Shown here: piece by piece, positions 47,563 to 62,500 of the stretch
Layout of the letters: each line of letters opens with the position of its first letter
How positions within the stretch are numbered: the stretch's first letter is position 1
Assembly: GCA_947179485.1 (NCBI GenBank)
Contig: OX359248.1
Span: 25,801,378 to 25,865,377 of the forward strand
Reading direction: 5' to 3'
Source of the DNA: Allacma fusca
Taxonomy: Eukaryota; Arthropoda; Collembola; Symphypleona; Sminthuridae
DNA length: 64,000 bases
Made by a program: the position numbers and the translations under genes
The notes under the pieces: model-generated
Database searches by the model: none
What the model was told of the DNA's origin: nothing
What the model saw: the letters and a program-made list of their open reading frames with translations, nothing else

Positions 47563-50500
47563 ATGTCAGACGGGAAAAGGAGAGCTGAGAGTGATGCTCG
47601 TTTGGAGTATGTTTACTCCTTCTTGTCAGAAGCAACATCCCTAGGTCGACATGAAGTGTCTGATATGGTACATTCCGGGGGCTTGGTGAGTTCAAGCATT
47701 TAAACACCTAAAATGATTTTTTTAAAGAAAATATATGCCCAATTTTTTTTACGCCTAGGTGGCTAGAATCAATATGTTTTTCCAACCGCGAGGGCCAAAT
47801 ACACTGCTTTTATTTTACCAAGAAGATCCTTCAGACCAACCTCCTGAACCGGTATTCAGAGAAACTATTTATTTATATAGTCAAACCAATATATTTGTAC
47901 GAAAGGCAATAATTATATTTCCGTCCTTTCAAATATGCTGGACATTAAAAATGTCATATTTTGAATGTCAATTAAAATAATTAAATGAAGACCGCTACCA
48001 AAGTCACGGGGACGCGGGGAAGTCCTCCAAAACAGTTGGTAGCTACTCAGCCACCAAAAAAGAAAATATTTTTCACTGACGGGACCAACAAACTTCTTAC
48101 AGGAACAGCTATCTATTATCTTCGAGTAGGAACGCAAAAACCTGTCAGCGAAGAAGGTTATTATAAGGTAATTACATTGGGCTGCTGAATATTTAAGATG
48201 GTAAAATCTCATTAAAATTTTAATTCCATGTTAAATTGTTCCGAGTTAGTGTTAAATTTGAGCTTGAGTGGGTGATTACCCATTTCAGATTTAATTTGAG
48301 CTGTTCCTCTACTAATCTTGATTTGTTTATACGTTCCAATAGGAAGTGATGTGTGGTACCATTAGTGGAAGGAAACCTGGTGAAATGCTCCGATTTATAT
48401 TTATGTCCCTTCAGCATGTGTACATACCCTCCTTGATGGGGATAGCAAATAACCCTGAGGATTATGAGACGGACGAGTCCGTGAGAAACGCAGTGAGAAA
48501 GCGGATGATCCCTGCTCTACGATCTTTCTGCAGTTGTCTTCGAGTTTGGGAAGCCATTCAAATAGAGTATGATGCCCTGCTGCAAACAGAAAAGTTTTTC
48601 AATGGGACTGAGACAATTGAGGATCTCCGCATCTTTGCTAAAGATACAGAGCGAGTAGCTGCGCTGGAGCGCTCGATGAAGAAATGGAGTACCCATGTAT
48701 CCCAAATTGTTTCGGAGTCTGAGAGGTTGAGGAAGGAATTAGATAGCAACGGACCTCAAGATGAGGTAGAGTACTGGAAGAGACGAGCCTCAAGGCTAGC
48801 ATTACTTCTCCAAAAAATCCATTCAGGGGAAATGAAGTTCACCCTAATGACCCTTCAGATGTCGGGCTCCAATGTGATCAAGCCTTGGAGAGAGCTGGAA
48901 CAAAAAGTTAGCTTCTGTTTTACAGAGGCAAAAGATACAGCAGCCTACATTGACAGGATTGACAAAATTTGTCATACATTGTACTTGGACAATCCTACAA
49001 AAATCAAAGGCGATACTCATACGCTGCTACAAACAGTTATGATGATTCAGACTTCATCTATGTACTACAACAGCTCCGAGAAAATTTCTCATCTTCTGGT
49101 GAAGGTAAAGCGTTTTTCTAGAAGAATTTATTGTTTGTTCTAATAAAATTTGGTTACCAAGAAAATATGTCTGTCAGCCCTGTTAGGAGTCTTCATGGGT
49201 TGTCAATCATCTGGAACTCGAACCTGTTTAAATTGAATTCGTGAATGAAAGCCAAGTGAGGGTAGAAATCTGAGTGACAAACTGATTTTTCCTTTTAACA
49301 GATAACCAATCAAATGATTCACCGTTGTAAGGAGTATTTAACATGCAATGGGAAAGTTACCATCTGGGCTCAGCGGCGTCACATAGTACGACAGAAAATC
49401 GTGGAATGTATTGATCTGAACAAAGCTTACAAAAAATCCTATCAGCTCAATTCCAATAAAACCAGGAATCGCCGAGCGAAGGATTTCTGCATTAGTGAAC
49501 ACTACGTTTTCGGGAAATTCGACTCATTCTGTGAACGTTTGAAGAAGATCCTCATCGTTTTTGATACCTTGGATGGGTACGAGACACTCTTTTCCACACA
49601 TGTCTGCGGACTCCTCTGGGATGATACTGTAGACGAGAAAGAAAAAGAGTTCGTTGTCCAAGTCAAGCAAATCACCGGGAAAAATTACAACAGTTTGGAC
49701 TACAGAAATAAGGAGTTCGATGCCGACTATGTGGAATTTACGGGGAGGATGGACGAACTAAAAATTTGGCTGAAGAAAATGATCGAGAAACATTACCATG
49801 ATATTTGGGAGAGTCCACAGGCTATTAAGTTCCTCAAGAGGATTGAAGAAGTTAACCAATTTGTAGGACGATAATGAATGCTTCATTATATATATATATC
49901 TATTTTAATCATTTTTATTTTGTGTAGTATTATTTCCAAACATTCAATTTCACAGGTTCAAGTCACAACCTTAGAGGATAAATATGAAAGAATCGCCCAA
50001 CATTTTGCTGAGCAAATTCAAAACACTAGAGGCTATTTCCAAAAGAATAAACGCAAGTCTCAGCTCCCCAGAGGAATGCCACCTGTGGGAGGTAAAACAA
50101 TGTGGATCCGCTCAATGGTATTACAACTTGAGACCTTCACCAGGGATTTTGCTCAGCATCCTAAATTAAAGATATTACCTCAGTTTAAAGAATTAGTTCA
50201 AGACTATAACGTCTTTGCCCTGGAAGTTGCTTCATACGAGATTCGATCTTTAAAAAGATGGTACAAAGAGAGTAAGGTACGGATATAGGCGTCTTTATGA
50301 TAAATTCTAACATTTTCACACAAAAATGCCATGCTGGTAATATTGATTATTTATTTTAAACTATGTTTGAATACAGCTAAGCGCCGTTGAGGAACCCTTG
50401 AAAGAGCCGATTTTGGTGGTGGATGTTAATGACCGCCCTTCAGTCAACATGAGTAGCTTAGTAGAGTCAATGATTGCTGAAGGAGACAGTTTGGTCAAAC

Positions 50501-53500
50501 TTGATGCCGACATTCCATTACCAACAAAAGTACTTCTGTTGAAGACGGGTCACTTCAGATCTGTCACGGAAAAATTAGACGTTAGTTTTTGATTTAACCA
50601 TAATAAAAATATCTTCTAGTTTACTTAAACAAATATTCTAGTTTTAATGCTTGTCAATATTCATTCTTTGGTAGGACTTTCTTAGGTAGGACTTAAAATT
50701 AAACCAATTTTGTATATTGACAGATGCTCCTTGATCGCTATTACTGGGCTGTGAAGAGAGTCAACAAAGAAGTACGTCCCCTGCTGTTCCTGCAAGTGAT
50801 TAAACTTGCATCATTGTTTCAACCGGGGATCCATACTATAAACTGGACCAGTATTTTATGGGAAAATTACTTCCGAGTTTGTTTGAAAGCAATCGAAGAT
50901 TTTAATACTCTTGTTGCAAGGTCGAAATACTATACAGACCTGGGGGTTATTCTGGAAAGATTTACGATCGTAACTTCAGTCGTAGCTCGTTAAGTTGCAC
51001 TAGTTCGTATTCTCCAAGACTTTTCTAAATCGTTCTCAAAAAATACTAAACGTTGTCATAACTTTACGACAATGTAAAAGCAGTCATAAGGTCTTACGAT
51101 CAGTCCCTAGGATGAGTTTTAGTTTCATTTCCTGTATGTGTATTTTCGCAGTTTGATAATTCGAAACCTTTATACTGGGAAATTTTCTAAAACTGAATAT
51201 TTGTTACACACACTCTATAATAGAACCCAAATTTGACTTAAGTTAGATACTGTGGTAGAGAAAAAAATAAGCATTGCGTTTAGTGGGAATAAGTTCACAT
51301 ATTTTTACCCCTGTGGAGAAATTGCTCTTAAAAAGGGGCTCAGATGAAGGAGTGTACTGCGGAAATGACAATCCCCGCTGCTTCTGAAAAAACTGAGGGT
51401 ACAGCGTGAAGGCTGGGTTGCAGCTGCCATGCGTGAGTGCAACGCATGGACGCTTTAAAAGTGTACCAAAACATTAAGTACCCTTTCACCTTTGGGTCTC
51501 AACGTTACTGTAACCAACAACTTGCAAGTCTCAGTCTACGTTTTCATGTGGAACCAGTAAGTACGTGGTAGTCGTTCCCATTCAAAACTGTTTCAGTGTT
51601 ACGTTCCAAACGTTTGATGACCTTGGTAGTGAATTTCAGAATTCAGAGGTTAGGAACAGGATCACTTAGAAGCTCTTGGGCCCAAAATTCCCAAACACCT
51701 AATAATTGTAAGTTAAATTCGTTTTTCTCTTTTCAGAAAACTGGCGATATCTGTCCCAAAAGTTGAATATTTCGGTTTACGATAACTGTCCCCGAATTAC
51801 GATAACCATCCCCAAGTTCCGAATTACGATAACCGTCCCCAGTTATCGTAAACCAACTAGAACGGAGGATTTGTGAGTTATTACAATCGTTGAGGCTGTC
51901 CAAAAATTGATGTGTGTCCCGGTTATAATGACTGAGCACATTGAAGTCCAAATCCTGGAAGCGAATCAAATCGTCTGTGTTTTGTGGAGCCTTCTCTGGG
52001 TGACAAGCTTCAGACCGGAAGGGTAGTATTGTGCAAAACATTTTATTAGATCATTTAGTCATCATTGAATATCACTCTGTTCATGATCAAATTATGTGAA
52101 CGCTTGTAGGTAATGTAGGCATGTTATACATACGATCATTTAAATGATACTACGTACTTAATGATACTTAAAAGTGTCCCAAAACATTAAGTACCCTTTC
52201 ACTTTTTCCTTTCGTTGCTATGGTGGTAACCTGATATTGGAGTCTCAGTTTACTCTTTGATGTGGAGCCAATAAGCAAATCTGTTGATCTTCCGCGTTGA
52301 AGACTACGTATTTCTGTGCTACGTTAGAAACGTTTAGTTGACCCTACCAAAGCAATGGAATCACAGGTAACGGGATCCCTTTGAAGCTTGTCTCTTGTAT
52401 GTATGTATTAACGGAAGTCACGAAGCATCGGAATTATTAATCGTTCGCCCAGGTTATCATGAGTCATTCAAGTCCTAATCCTCGGAATATTTTTGTAATC
52501 ATTTTCATCATCAGCGAATACTTCTTTCGTTTAGTGATGTACTATTAACAATAATAATTGTTGTAACGCATATGGTATGTAAAAAATTCAGTAACGAGTT
52601 TCAAAAATCGGAACCTTTTAACAAAAATACGGAATGAAACGATTTGGGAAATGTCTGTTTATTTGGCCCACATGGTGAAATTATTCGCAACATTTAGGAA
52701 AAAGGTTAGAACTTTAACCTTGAAAATTTAAAGGTCTATCGAGTTAGCCGTTAATCCCTGGTCTTGGAAATGATGAAGAACATGTAGAGAACAATTTGAG
52801 CCAACGTTGTGGGGAATATCGCAGACCTTTGGTCTATGAATTACTTGTCGGAGCTGTAACGACAGCAAGGAATTCCAGTTTGAAATATTGTTTTAAGGCA
52901 CGTTCAGTCAATTATCGCTCTCCTTTCATATTTTGTAGGGGTTAGTAAGTCCAATCGTGGCTGAGATATTCATGTGATCCCGTTCGAAGATGGCAATTTT
53001 TTTAAATCGCAGAGTGATCGTACGACCTTTTTGCTTACGAAATATCGTAACTCGTAGCATACAGTATCGTAAATTTCCAGAATAACCTTCCTGAAGATTT
53101 ATAGTGAAAAATATTGCTGTCCATGTTAAAAATACGAGTTAATTGTATAGCTTGGTTTACCCATTTTTATACACAGGGTTCATGATGTGTACACGTACCA
53201 AATCCAAGGGTCATTTTCCGACATGGAGGGAGTAATTTTATGCGCAGAATTTGAAGACCTTCCGTGGACACTGGATGAGTTTCTTGATCGGAACTACAAG
53301 AGTGTTCGTGACATGACAACTGTTAGTAAAAAATTATATTTGCGAAACTATTCTTGCTTCTTAGTGCATAATTCACGGAAAAGTATATGCCCTTAATATG
53401 GAAAAAATGGATTCCACTGAAACCAATTTAAATGAGAAAAATATATGCCCGTAATTTTGAAATGCAGTTCTTGAATGAGAAAAGCATGCATATTCGGGAT

Positions 53501-56500
53501 TTGGTGGACGACCTCATTAAAATGATTCATAAATCTGGAAGTCACATTGGAACGAAGGTTATCCGACAATTTGGGCTGGATAAAAACAATCATGTATTGA
53601 GTGAAAGTAAGTTCAAGCTGTGGATTTTGTACATGATCGAAGTCTTGTGGTGGATTAGGGAATGAAAGAAATATTATGGAATAGATATCGATTTGAAACG
53701 TTTGCATTTATGTAATTGCATGTAATTAATTTAGTATTCGGTCCAATGGAGGACATGTGCTCATCGCCGGACAAGAGCATGGATAATTCAAATGCCTTAA
53801 TGAATGGACCGGACGGTGGTTATGGGACACCTTCCAGTCAGCGGAATCAGCCAGACTGGTCAATGATGGACCAGTTGTATGACCGGCCCCACTGCCTGCA
53901 TAACATTCTAGGGGCTAAGTGCTCCAAAGAATTGAAAGAAATCGCTAGGAACTCAAACGAAGACATTAAATACATGTTTTCAAGGCAGATTTTTGAACTG
54001 ATTGTGAGAATCGTACGGGCTAGTTTATGCCTAGTAAGGAGACGGTTTGTCGGACCACTGCCTCCAAACTCTAAGATCAACGCGGCTTTGTGGGCAAGTA
54101 CGTCTAGATACTTACCGCACATAAGAGTGAACCTAAATTGCAAAATACAATATTCTTCTTGGTATTAGTATTCAATATAATAAATTATTGTTCCTACATT
54201 TTTATCCTTTATTTTTAGTTCCTCCGGAAATGGAAGATTCCTCATTCACCGAAAACACTCCAGTTTTCATTCTGCAAACTCAGCTGTTAGGATCTGCCGT
54301 AAGCATTAAACCAACGATGGAACAGATACAAGAAGCTATTACCCAGGTTGGCCGAGTTATTGTTGCTGCTGCTAAAGGAATAAGCCAGTGGGTTACATAT
54401 GGGTTGGAGAATCACGAGAATCAAATTAATCCTATAAATGAGAAGAAAGCTCGCAGGCGTCAGTTGTATCGGAGTATATCTCAAGATCGAGTTGGGGCTC
54501 CTTTCCAAATAGTCAATTTTTTTAGTCAAGTGATTGAAAATAAGGAGATTGCAAAAGTAACTGCAGCTTTGTCCAGCTGTACACAAATACTCAAAGATGT
54601 ATGTTGTTGTCTATTTGTTTGAAAATTATGCAATGGAGTATTAATCAATTACATCTAGACAGTTGCATACGTGCTTATATATATTACATGACTTTTGTTA
54701 TACGAACATTTTTACAACAGAGTTTTCTTGAATTCATGAGGATTTGGGAAGCATTTGATTTCCTGTGGAGTCCCACCCGCTATGTTGCTCTAAAACAATT
54801 TGCGGCAACAAATCCTTCCTGGTGCGAGTTTGAGGACAGACTCAATGAATGTTGGGAGAGTGAGAATCAATTAAAGTCCCTAGCAGATTATTATGACTTT
54901 GGTGCTATTCGTATTATTTCAGGTGAGGAACAGGAATGAACACGTAATCATGTTGCTTCGATATATTATCAACCCCTCATGTGGCTCTATTGTAGTAATA
55001 GGTATGTAATATATATATTCGCATCATATATGTTCCTTTCAAATTTTAGACAAATTAAAGCAAGGTTTACTACACGAAAGCCGGGAGCTGATTTTGAAGT
55101 ATGGTACGGCATTAAAGAACAAATACCGACGTGAAATGGAATTTGTTCTAATAACCATTCAAGACTTCCAAAAGAAATTAGAGTCGGATATAACTGGGAT
55201 AGATGATGTCAGAATCGCAATGGAAACGTTAAATAAATTCAGAGAAATCGAAGTCGATCTGGACTTACGAATCCCACCAATTGAAGAAGCCTTCTATGTT
55301 GTGGCCAAATTCGATATACCAGCCAGCTCTGATGAAATAGAGGAAGCAGATAGCATTCGGTATCAATTCTCAAAACTGCAGTTAACTTCAAACGAAATGT
55401 CTGCAACCGTTGTGAAGTTGTACCCAACATTTAACAAGCAGCTGCTGGAGAACCTGGAGATATTCAAAGGACACTGTGATGATTTCTGTCGAGAGTACGA
55501 AACTGAAGGGCCAATGGTCCCAGGCCTAACCCCACGACAAGCTTCAGACAAGTTGGCTCTATTTCAGAACAGATTCGATGCCTTGTGGCGTAGAAATGTT
55601 CAATATGCCAGCGGGCAGCAACTTTTCGGGATGCAAGCTGTTGAGAATGTTGCATTGGCAAATATTAAAAAGGAATTAAATTTGCTTCAAAAATTGTACA
55701 GACTCTATAACGATGTTATTGACAGGGTTAGTAGCTATTATGATATCCTGTGGAAGGAGGTTAATATCGAGGAGATTAATAATGAACTTCTAGAATTCCA
55801 AAATAGGTAATTACAGTATTTTATTATTATTAGTGATTATAGATAATTATACTGAGTGAGAGTGACGGATACAAATGCAGTTATTTAATGATTACAGATG
55901 TCGGAAGTTACCAAAAGGCTTGAAGGAATGGCCAGCCTTTTTTGCCTTGAAGAAAACTATTGACGACTTTAATGACATAATCCCTCTGCTGGAGCTAATG
56001 TCCAACAAATCAATGAAACCAAGGCATTGGCAGAAAATAATGGACGTCACTTCGTACAACTTTGACATTGAGAAAGAAACATTGTGCTTGAAGGATATCT
56101 TGGATGCTCCTTTGCTACAATTCAAGGATGATATTGAGGATGTCTGTATTTCTGCCTTGAAGGAACGAGACATTGAAGCCAAGCTACGACAAGTAACAAA
56201 TGAGTGGTCGGTTCACGAGTTGACTTTCATTTCGTTTAAAACTCGGGGTGAGTTGCTATTGAGAGGTGACACTACTGCAGAAACAATTGCACAGTTGGAA
56301 GATAGTTTAATGATCTTGGGGTCATTGCTGTCAAATCGATATAATGCTCCTTTCAAGAAACAAATCCAGAAATGGGTTAGTGACCTTTCAAATACAAATG
56401 AGATCCTGGAACGCTGGCTGCTAGTGCAAAATATGTGGGTGTACTTGGAAGCTGTATTTGTGGGTGGAGATATCGCCAAGCAGCTGCCTAAAGAAGCAAA

Positions 56501-59500
56501 AAGGTGTAGTGAGCTAAACGCTGAAATCAACGTGGAATACATATACAAATAAATAAACGTCTAAATAAATGACTTGTTAGGCATTCGGTTTCATAATTAG
56601 TGTTCTAATACAGATTCAGTAAAATTGACCAGTCTTGGCAGAAGATAATGCAGAGGGCGCATGAGGTCCCTGGTGTGGTAGCTTGTTGCGTTGGTGATGA
56701 TACACTGAAGGCAATTTTGCCTCATTTGCAAGATGAGCTAGAGGTTTGCCAAAAGTCACTCAGTGGGTAAGTATAACATGTCGGATATAGTTTAAAATTC
56801 TCAGAAAAAAATCAGAAGTTCTGGTTACGAATTTGCAGTTCATATGTACACATTCCTGCAATATGTTTGTCTTTGTCTCACTCTAATAATAGCATTTGCT
56901 TACTTAAAGATATCTTGAAAAGAAAAGACTGCTGTTCCCACGGTTCTTCTTCGTTTCCGATCCAGCTCTTTTGGAGATTTTGGGTCAAGCCTCTGATTCT
57001 CATACTATTCAGTCACATTTGTTATCAATTTTCGACAATATCTCTACCGTAACTTTTCATGAGACGGAATATAACAAAATCTTGGCTATAAATTCGCAAG
57101 AGGGAGAAAGTATTAAGGTATAATTTACCACACGTATTCACTCATATTTTGTGTAAAATTTACTGCCGTGTTTTCAATATAATACATATTTTACGAATCA
57201 TAATTGTTGTTACAGTTGGAGCGTTCCGTGAAAGCTGAAGGAAGCGTCGAAGTATGGCTCAACCAGCTACTGCAGTACTCAAAAGCTTCCCTTCACAGCG
57301 TAGTCAGAGAGTCCTATATGCAAATCTCGGAGCCTGATTATAACCTCATAGAACTACTAGAAATTTCCCCTGCACAGGTTTGACTTTGTTTTAGTAAATT
57401 CTGTTACTACAGGTAACAGTAAAGAGACAAACCTGGCTATTGACTTTGATGATTCTATACGATGTGCAGGTGGGGCTATTAACAATTCAGATCATATGGA
57501 CAAGAGATTCAGAGTCAGCGTTAACGCAAGCGAAACATGATCGTAAAATCATGTCAGAAATAAATAACAAATTTTTAGACATACTGAATCAATTAATCGA
57601 TCAAACCACGAGGAATTTAACTAAGATTGAACGGGTCAAATTTGAAACCTTAATTACCATTCATGTTCACCAGAGGGATATTTTCGACAACTTGGTGGGT
57701 GCTTGTATTTATTAATTATTTTATTACTAGCTATGATGTTGTATGTCCAAAGAAAAGAAATACATAGAGGATACATACTTTAATATTTTTATATGTCTAC
57801 AACTTTCAGTGTCGCATGAATGTCAAATCCGGGACTGACTTTGAGTGGGTGAAACAGTGCAGATTTTATTTTAAAGAAGATACGGACGTCACGGAAGTTT
57901 TTATTACTGATGTTTATTTTGCATACCAAAGTAATTTTTACAATCATGTACATAAATACAATTGGTTATTTTTCGAAAACTTCTAACTTCAAGTGATTCA
58001 ATACTCTTTGTAGACGAATATCTTGGGTGCACTGACAGGCTTGTGATCACTCCTTTAACTGATAGGTAAATATAATAAGATAAAATTTTAGATTAGGGAA
58101 ATTGTTATAGATGCATAATTTGTTGTTATAAACCTTATAACGATTCTACTGCATAAACAGGTGCTACATTACTCTAGCTCAGGCCCTGAGCTTAAGTATG
58201 GGAGGATGTCCAGCGGGTCCTGCTGGAACAGGGAAAACTGAGACAGTCAAAGATATGGGCAAAACCTTGGGCAAATATGTTGTAGTTTTTAATTGTTCAG
58301 ATCAGATGGATTACAAAGGACTTGGTAGAATTTATAAAGGTATTTTTTCAAAATTATATTACATTTCTCCACTCATGTACTCATGGTCATTAAATTTTCA
58401 ATGTATTTAAATATAACCAATTAATAATTGGAACTTTCATGCAGGCCTGGCTCAGTCAGGCTCTTGGGGATGTTTTGATGAGGTTTACTATTACTTGAGA
58501 TCTGAATATCGTATTTTTATTTGCATACATAATTTTTAATTAAATCTATTACTTTAGTTCAACCGAATTGACTTGCCAGTATTGTCCGTGGCAGCCCAAC
58601 AAATTGCTGTTGTGCTGACATGCAGGAGGGAGCACAGGAAGACATTTGTTTTTACAGACGGCGATGTTGTTGAAATGAATCCAGAATTTGGAATTTTCCT
58701 CACAATGGTAAAATTATAAGGAATTAAAAAACTGCTAATATCCTACTAAAATTTCTTTATTATATATTTCCTAGAATCCTGGATACGCAGGTAGACACGA
58801 ACTTCCTGAAAACTTAAAAATTCAATTCCGGACTGTGGCAATGATGGTAAATCAGCATTGTAATTGATTCTACGCCTTGAAACCCTTTCGAATCGTATAC
58901 TATGATAGCGTCTATTTATTCTCCTCCGTTGCAGGTGCCAGATCGGCAAATCATCATTCGTGTCAAGCTCGCTAGGTGACCAAATATAAAGCATCTGACC
59001 AATACGATTTCCCGCAATGACAAAGTAGATGTATTCTAATTTATCGGTCAATCAAGTCTGATACAAGATTTTATTTGGTTTCAAATTGTAGCTGCGGATT
59101 TTTAGAAAATATAACGCTCGCCAGAAAGTTTTATACGCTGTATAAGCTTTGCGAAGAGCAGCTGACAAAACAGGTGCATTATGATTTCGGTCTCCGAAAT
59201 ATCCTGTCAGTACTAAGAACCTTGGGGACAACCAAGAGAGCAAATGTTAAGGATGCAGAAAGTACCATCGTCATGCGAGTTTTAAGAGATATGAATCTTT
59301 CAAAATTGATAGGTAATTATTTGTTGTGCCGCAATATTATTCAAGATATTATTAAAACTGATTAAAGAAATTGGTATCAGATGAGGACGAACCTTTATTT
59401 ATGTCCTTGGTGACGGACTTATTCCCAAACGTTGCTTTTGAGAAAACCACGTACCAGGAATTGACCGAAGCCATAGCCGTTGAAGTTGAAAATCAGGGGT

Positions 59501-62500
59501 TGGTATTTCATGATCCATGGGTATTGAAACTAATACAGGTACATATTTAAAAAAATATTTCAACTTATTTAAAAAATGCACCGTATATTTAAAAATACTA
59601 GCAATAAACATTAATTTACAGATGTATGAGACTCAAGAAGTCCGACATGGTATAATGACTCTTGGACCTAGTGGAGCTGGAAAAACCACATGCATTCATA
59701 CCCTCATGAAGGCTTTAACAACAATTGGGATTCCTCACAAGTATAACAAATGATATCTATAAATGCCGTAACACCCTCCTGCACTTGCACATCTTACACA
59801 ATTTTAAATGTACGGTAAATTATTTCCAGGGAGATGAGAATGAACCCCAAAGCAATTACAGCACATCAAATGTTTGGTAGACTAGATGTCGCTACAAACG
59901 ACTGGACCGATGGAATCTTTTCTGCTCTCTGGCGGAAAACATTGAAAGTTAAAAAGGGTCAACGTGTGTAAATATACTTATGCATAATTTATGCTACTAT
60001 GTTGGCGTTAGAATTATGAATATTTTATTGTTTTCGTTTTTTACCATAATTAATTTCACCCTGTCACTATAGCATCCACTGACCGCATCTGGCTGGTCCT
60101 TGACGGACCTGTGGATTCAATTTGGATCGAGAATTTGAACTCCGTATTAGATGACAATAAGACTCTGACACTTGCAAATGGGGACCGTCTGCCAATGTCT
60201 CCACTGTGTAAAATTATCTTCGAGCCTCACAACATTGATAATGCTTCTCCAGCAACGGTGTCCAGAAGTGGGATGGTAAAAATGAGTTCAAATTTAACCA
60301 AGGTATATAATTAACTAATCCATAAAATTTTAAAACTATGATTTACACAGGTCTACATGAGCTCGTCTGGGTTGAATTGGTCACCAATAGTAGAAGCCTG
60401 GCTGAAGAAACGTGAACCTCAGACGGCGAACATTCTTAGAGACTTAATCCAGTTATGGTTTTACCAAACGTATGATTTTGCTAGACAGAATCTACAGTTT
60501 AGAATGCCAATTTTAGAATGCAACATTATTGCGCAGGTATAATTTATTTTAGAAATTACCGAAATGATTTATACTTAATCATATGATTAAGTCAACAATT
60601 GGCGAATTGTTGGAAATGGCCGTTGGGGCAACATTGGGCCAGCGTTGGCCCACAATTGCCAACGCTGGCCCAATGTTGCCCCAACGGCCATTTCCAACAA
60701 ATCGCCAACTAGGCTCAAAGTTCAAGTTGTTCCAAGACGAACAATTGTGAATGTTGGCGAAATGTTGGCGAATGGTAATTGTTGACTGGGATGCAAAACT
60801 ATTTTGCAAAATTACTTGCAGATGTTGGCTCTTCTGGAAGGTTTACTACCTTTAGAAGAACGCGCTGATGATTCAGCTGAAGCACTTGAAACGTTAAGAT
60901 TGAATCCAAACTACGTAGCAGAGAAACAGGTCAATGAGAGCGAAATCGAGAAAATATTCTTGTTTTGTCTCAGCTGGAGTGTTGGAGCATTTCTGGAAAC
61001 TGAGGATCGTATTAAATTTGATTCTTTTCTTCGTACAAATGAGAATGGTAGTCTACCAATGCCTAAATCGTCAATTTTTAATTACGTGATGGAGGGGAAC
61101 GAATGGAAACCTTGGCAAGATCGCGTGGCTAGCTATGTGCTGCCTGAAAATTACACTAATGAATACTCTTCCATTTTAGTCCCGACAATTGATAATGTGA
61201 GGACAAACTTCCTAGTGAATACAGTTGCATCACAGGTGACACGAAATTATTCCTTTACGTAAAGTACCGTCGTAAAAATACCTGCTATATTAATTAAACG
61301 TTTTCAAAATAATAGTGCTATTTTTTCATTTCAGAGAAAAGCAGTTCTTCTAATCGGAGAACAAGGATCTGCTAAAACAGTAATGGTGGATTCGTACATG
61401 AAGAGCTATAATCCGGACTACCATTTAGCTAGAACCATGAACTTCTCTTTTGCAACAACACCTTACCAGTTTCAAAAAACCATTGAGAGTTATATGGAGA
61501 AACGTGTTGGTACAACTTTTGGTCCATCTGGTGGCAAGTCCATGACTTTATTTATTGACGATGTCAACTTACCTGAGGTCAATACCTGGGGAGATCAGGT
61601 CACTAATGAAATAGTTCGTCAAACTATCGAAATGAAAGGATTCTACAGTTTGGAGAAACCAGGAGAATTCTCACACATCACAGATATGCAATTCATTGGT
61701 GCCATGATTCATCCTGGTGCTGGGAGAAATGATATTCCTTCGAGATTAAAGGTTATTTTGAGTTTGTTATGTTTAACGCCCATACATACGTATATAATTA
61801 CATTTTACAGGTATGAAATTAATTTCGGACTGATTTCAGAGGCATTTCTGCATCTTCAATTGCACTTTACCAACGGATGAGTCGATCGACAAAATATTTC
61901 AGTAACTTTAACTACGACCTAATTTATATACTTAGTATGTTTCTATGCACATGATATCATCAATCAGTTTTTAAGATAATTCCATGTTTTTAGAACAATT
62001 GGTATGGGACACTACAGTGCCAAGCGAGGATTTACGGAAGAAGTTCGTGGTTTAATAGAAAGACTTGTGGTCGTCACAAGGTTATTATGGATGTCAACAA
62101 GAAAAATGCTGCTACCAACCCCAGCAAAATTCCATTACATATTCAACCTCCGAGATTTGTCTCGAATTTGGCAAGGAATGATCAGTACATTGTGCACAGT
62201 TATAGATGGGCCAAAAGCAACAATGCAACTATGGATCCATGAGTGCAGTAGAGTTTTAACGGACAGGTTCACCGATGCTCAAGATAAGACTTGGTTTGAA
62301 CTGGAAACCAAGAGAATAGTGGAGAAAGAGTTTGGGAAAAAATTTACAACCATGATTAAAAAGGTCAGCCTATTTGTGGATTTCATGAGGGATGCTCCTG
62401 AGCCCACCGGAGAAGAGGGAGAAGGAGAGACGGAAGTGGAATTGCCGAAAGTATACGAACCTCTTGAAGATTTTGAAGTTCTCAAGGAGAGATTGATTAT

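Noticed and set aside
51733..52041. 102-codon minus-strand open frame in the dynein intron
   Set aside because: Its repeated GDGYRNS segments come from the ACGATAAC repeat cluster, not from a conserved protein.
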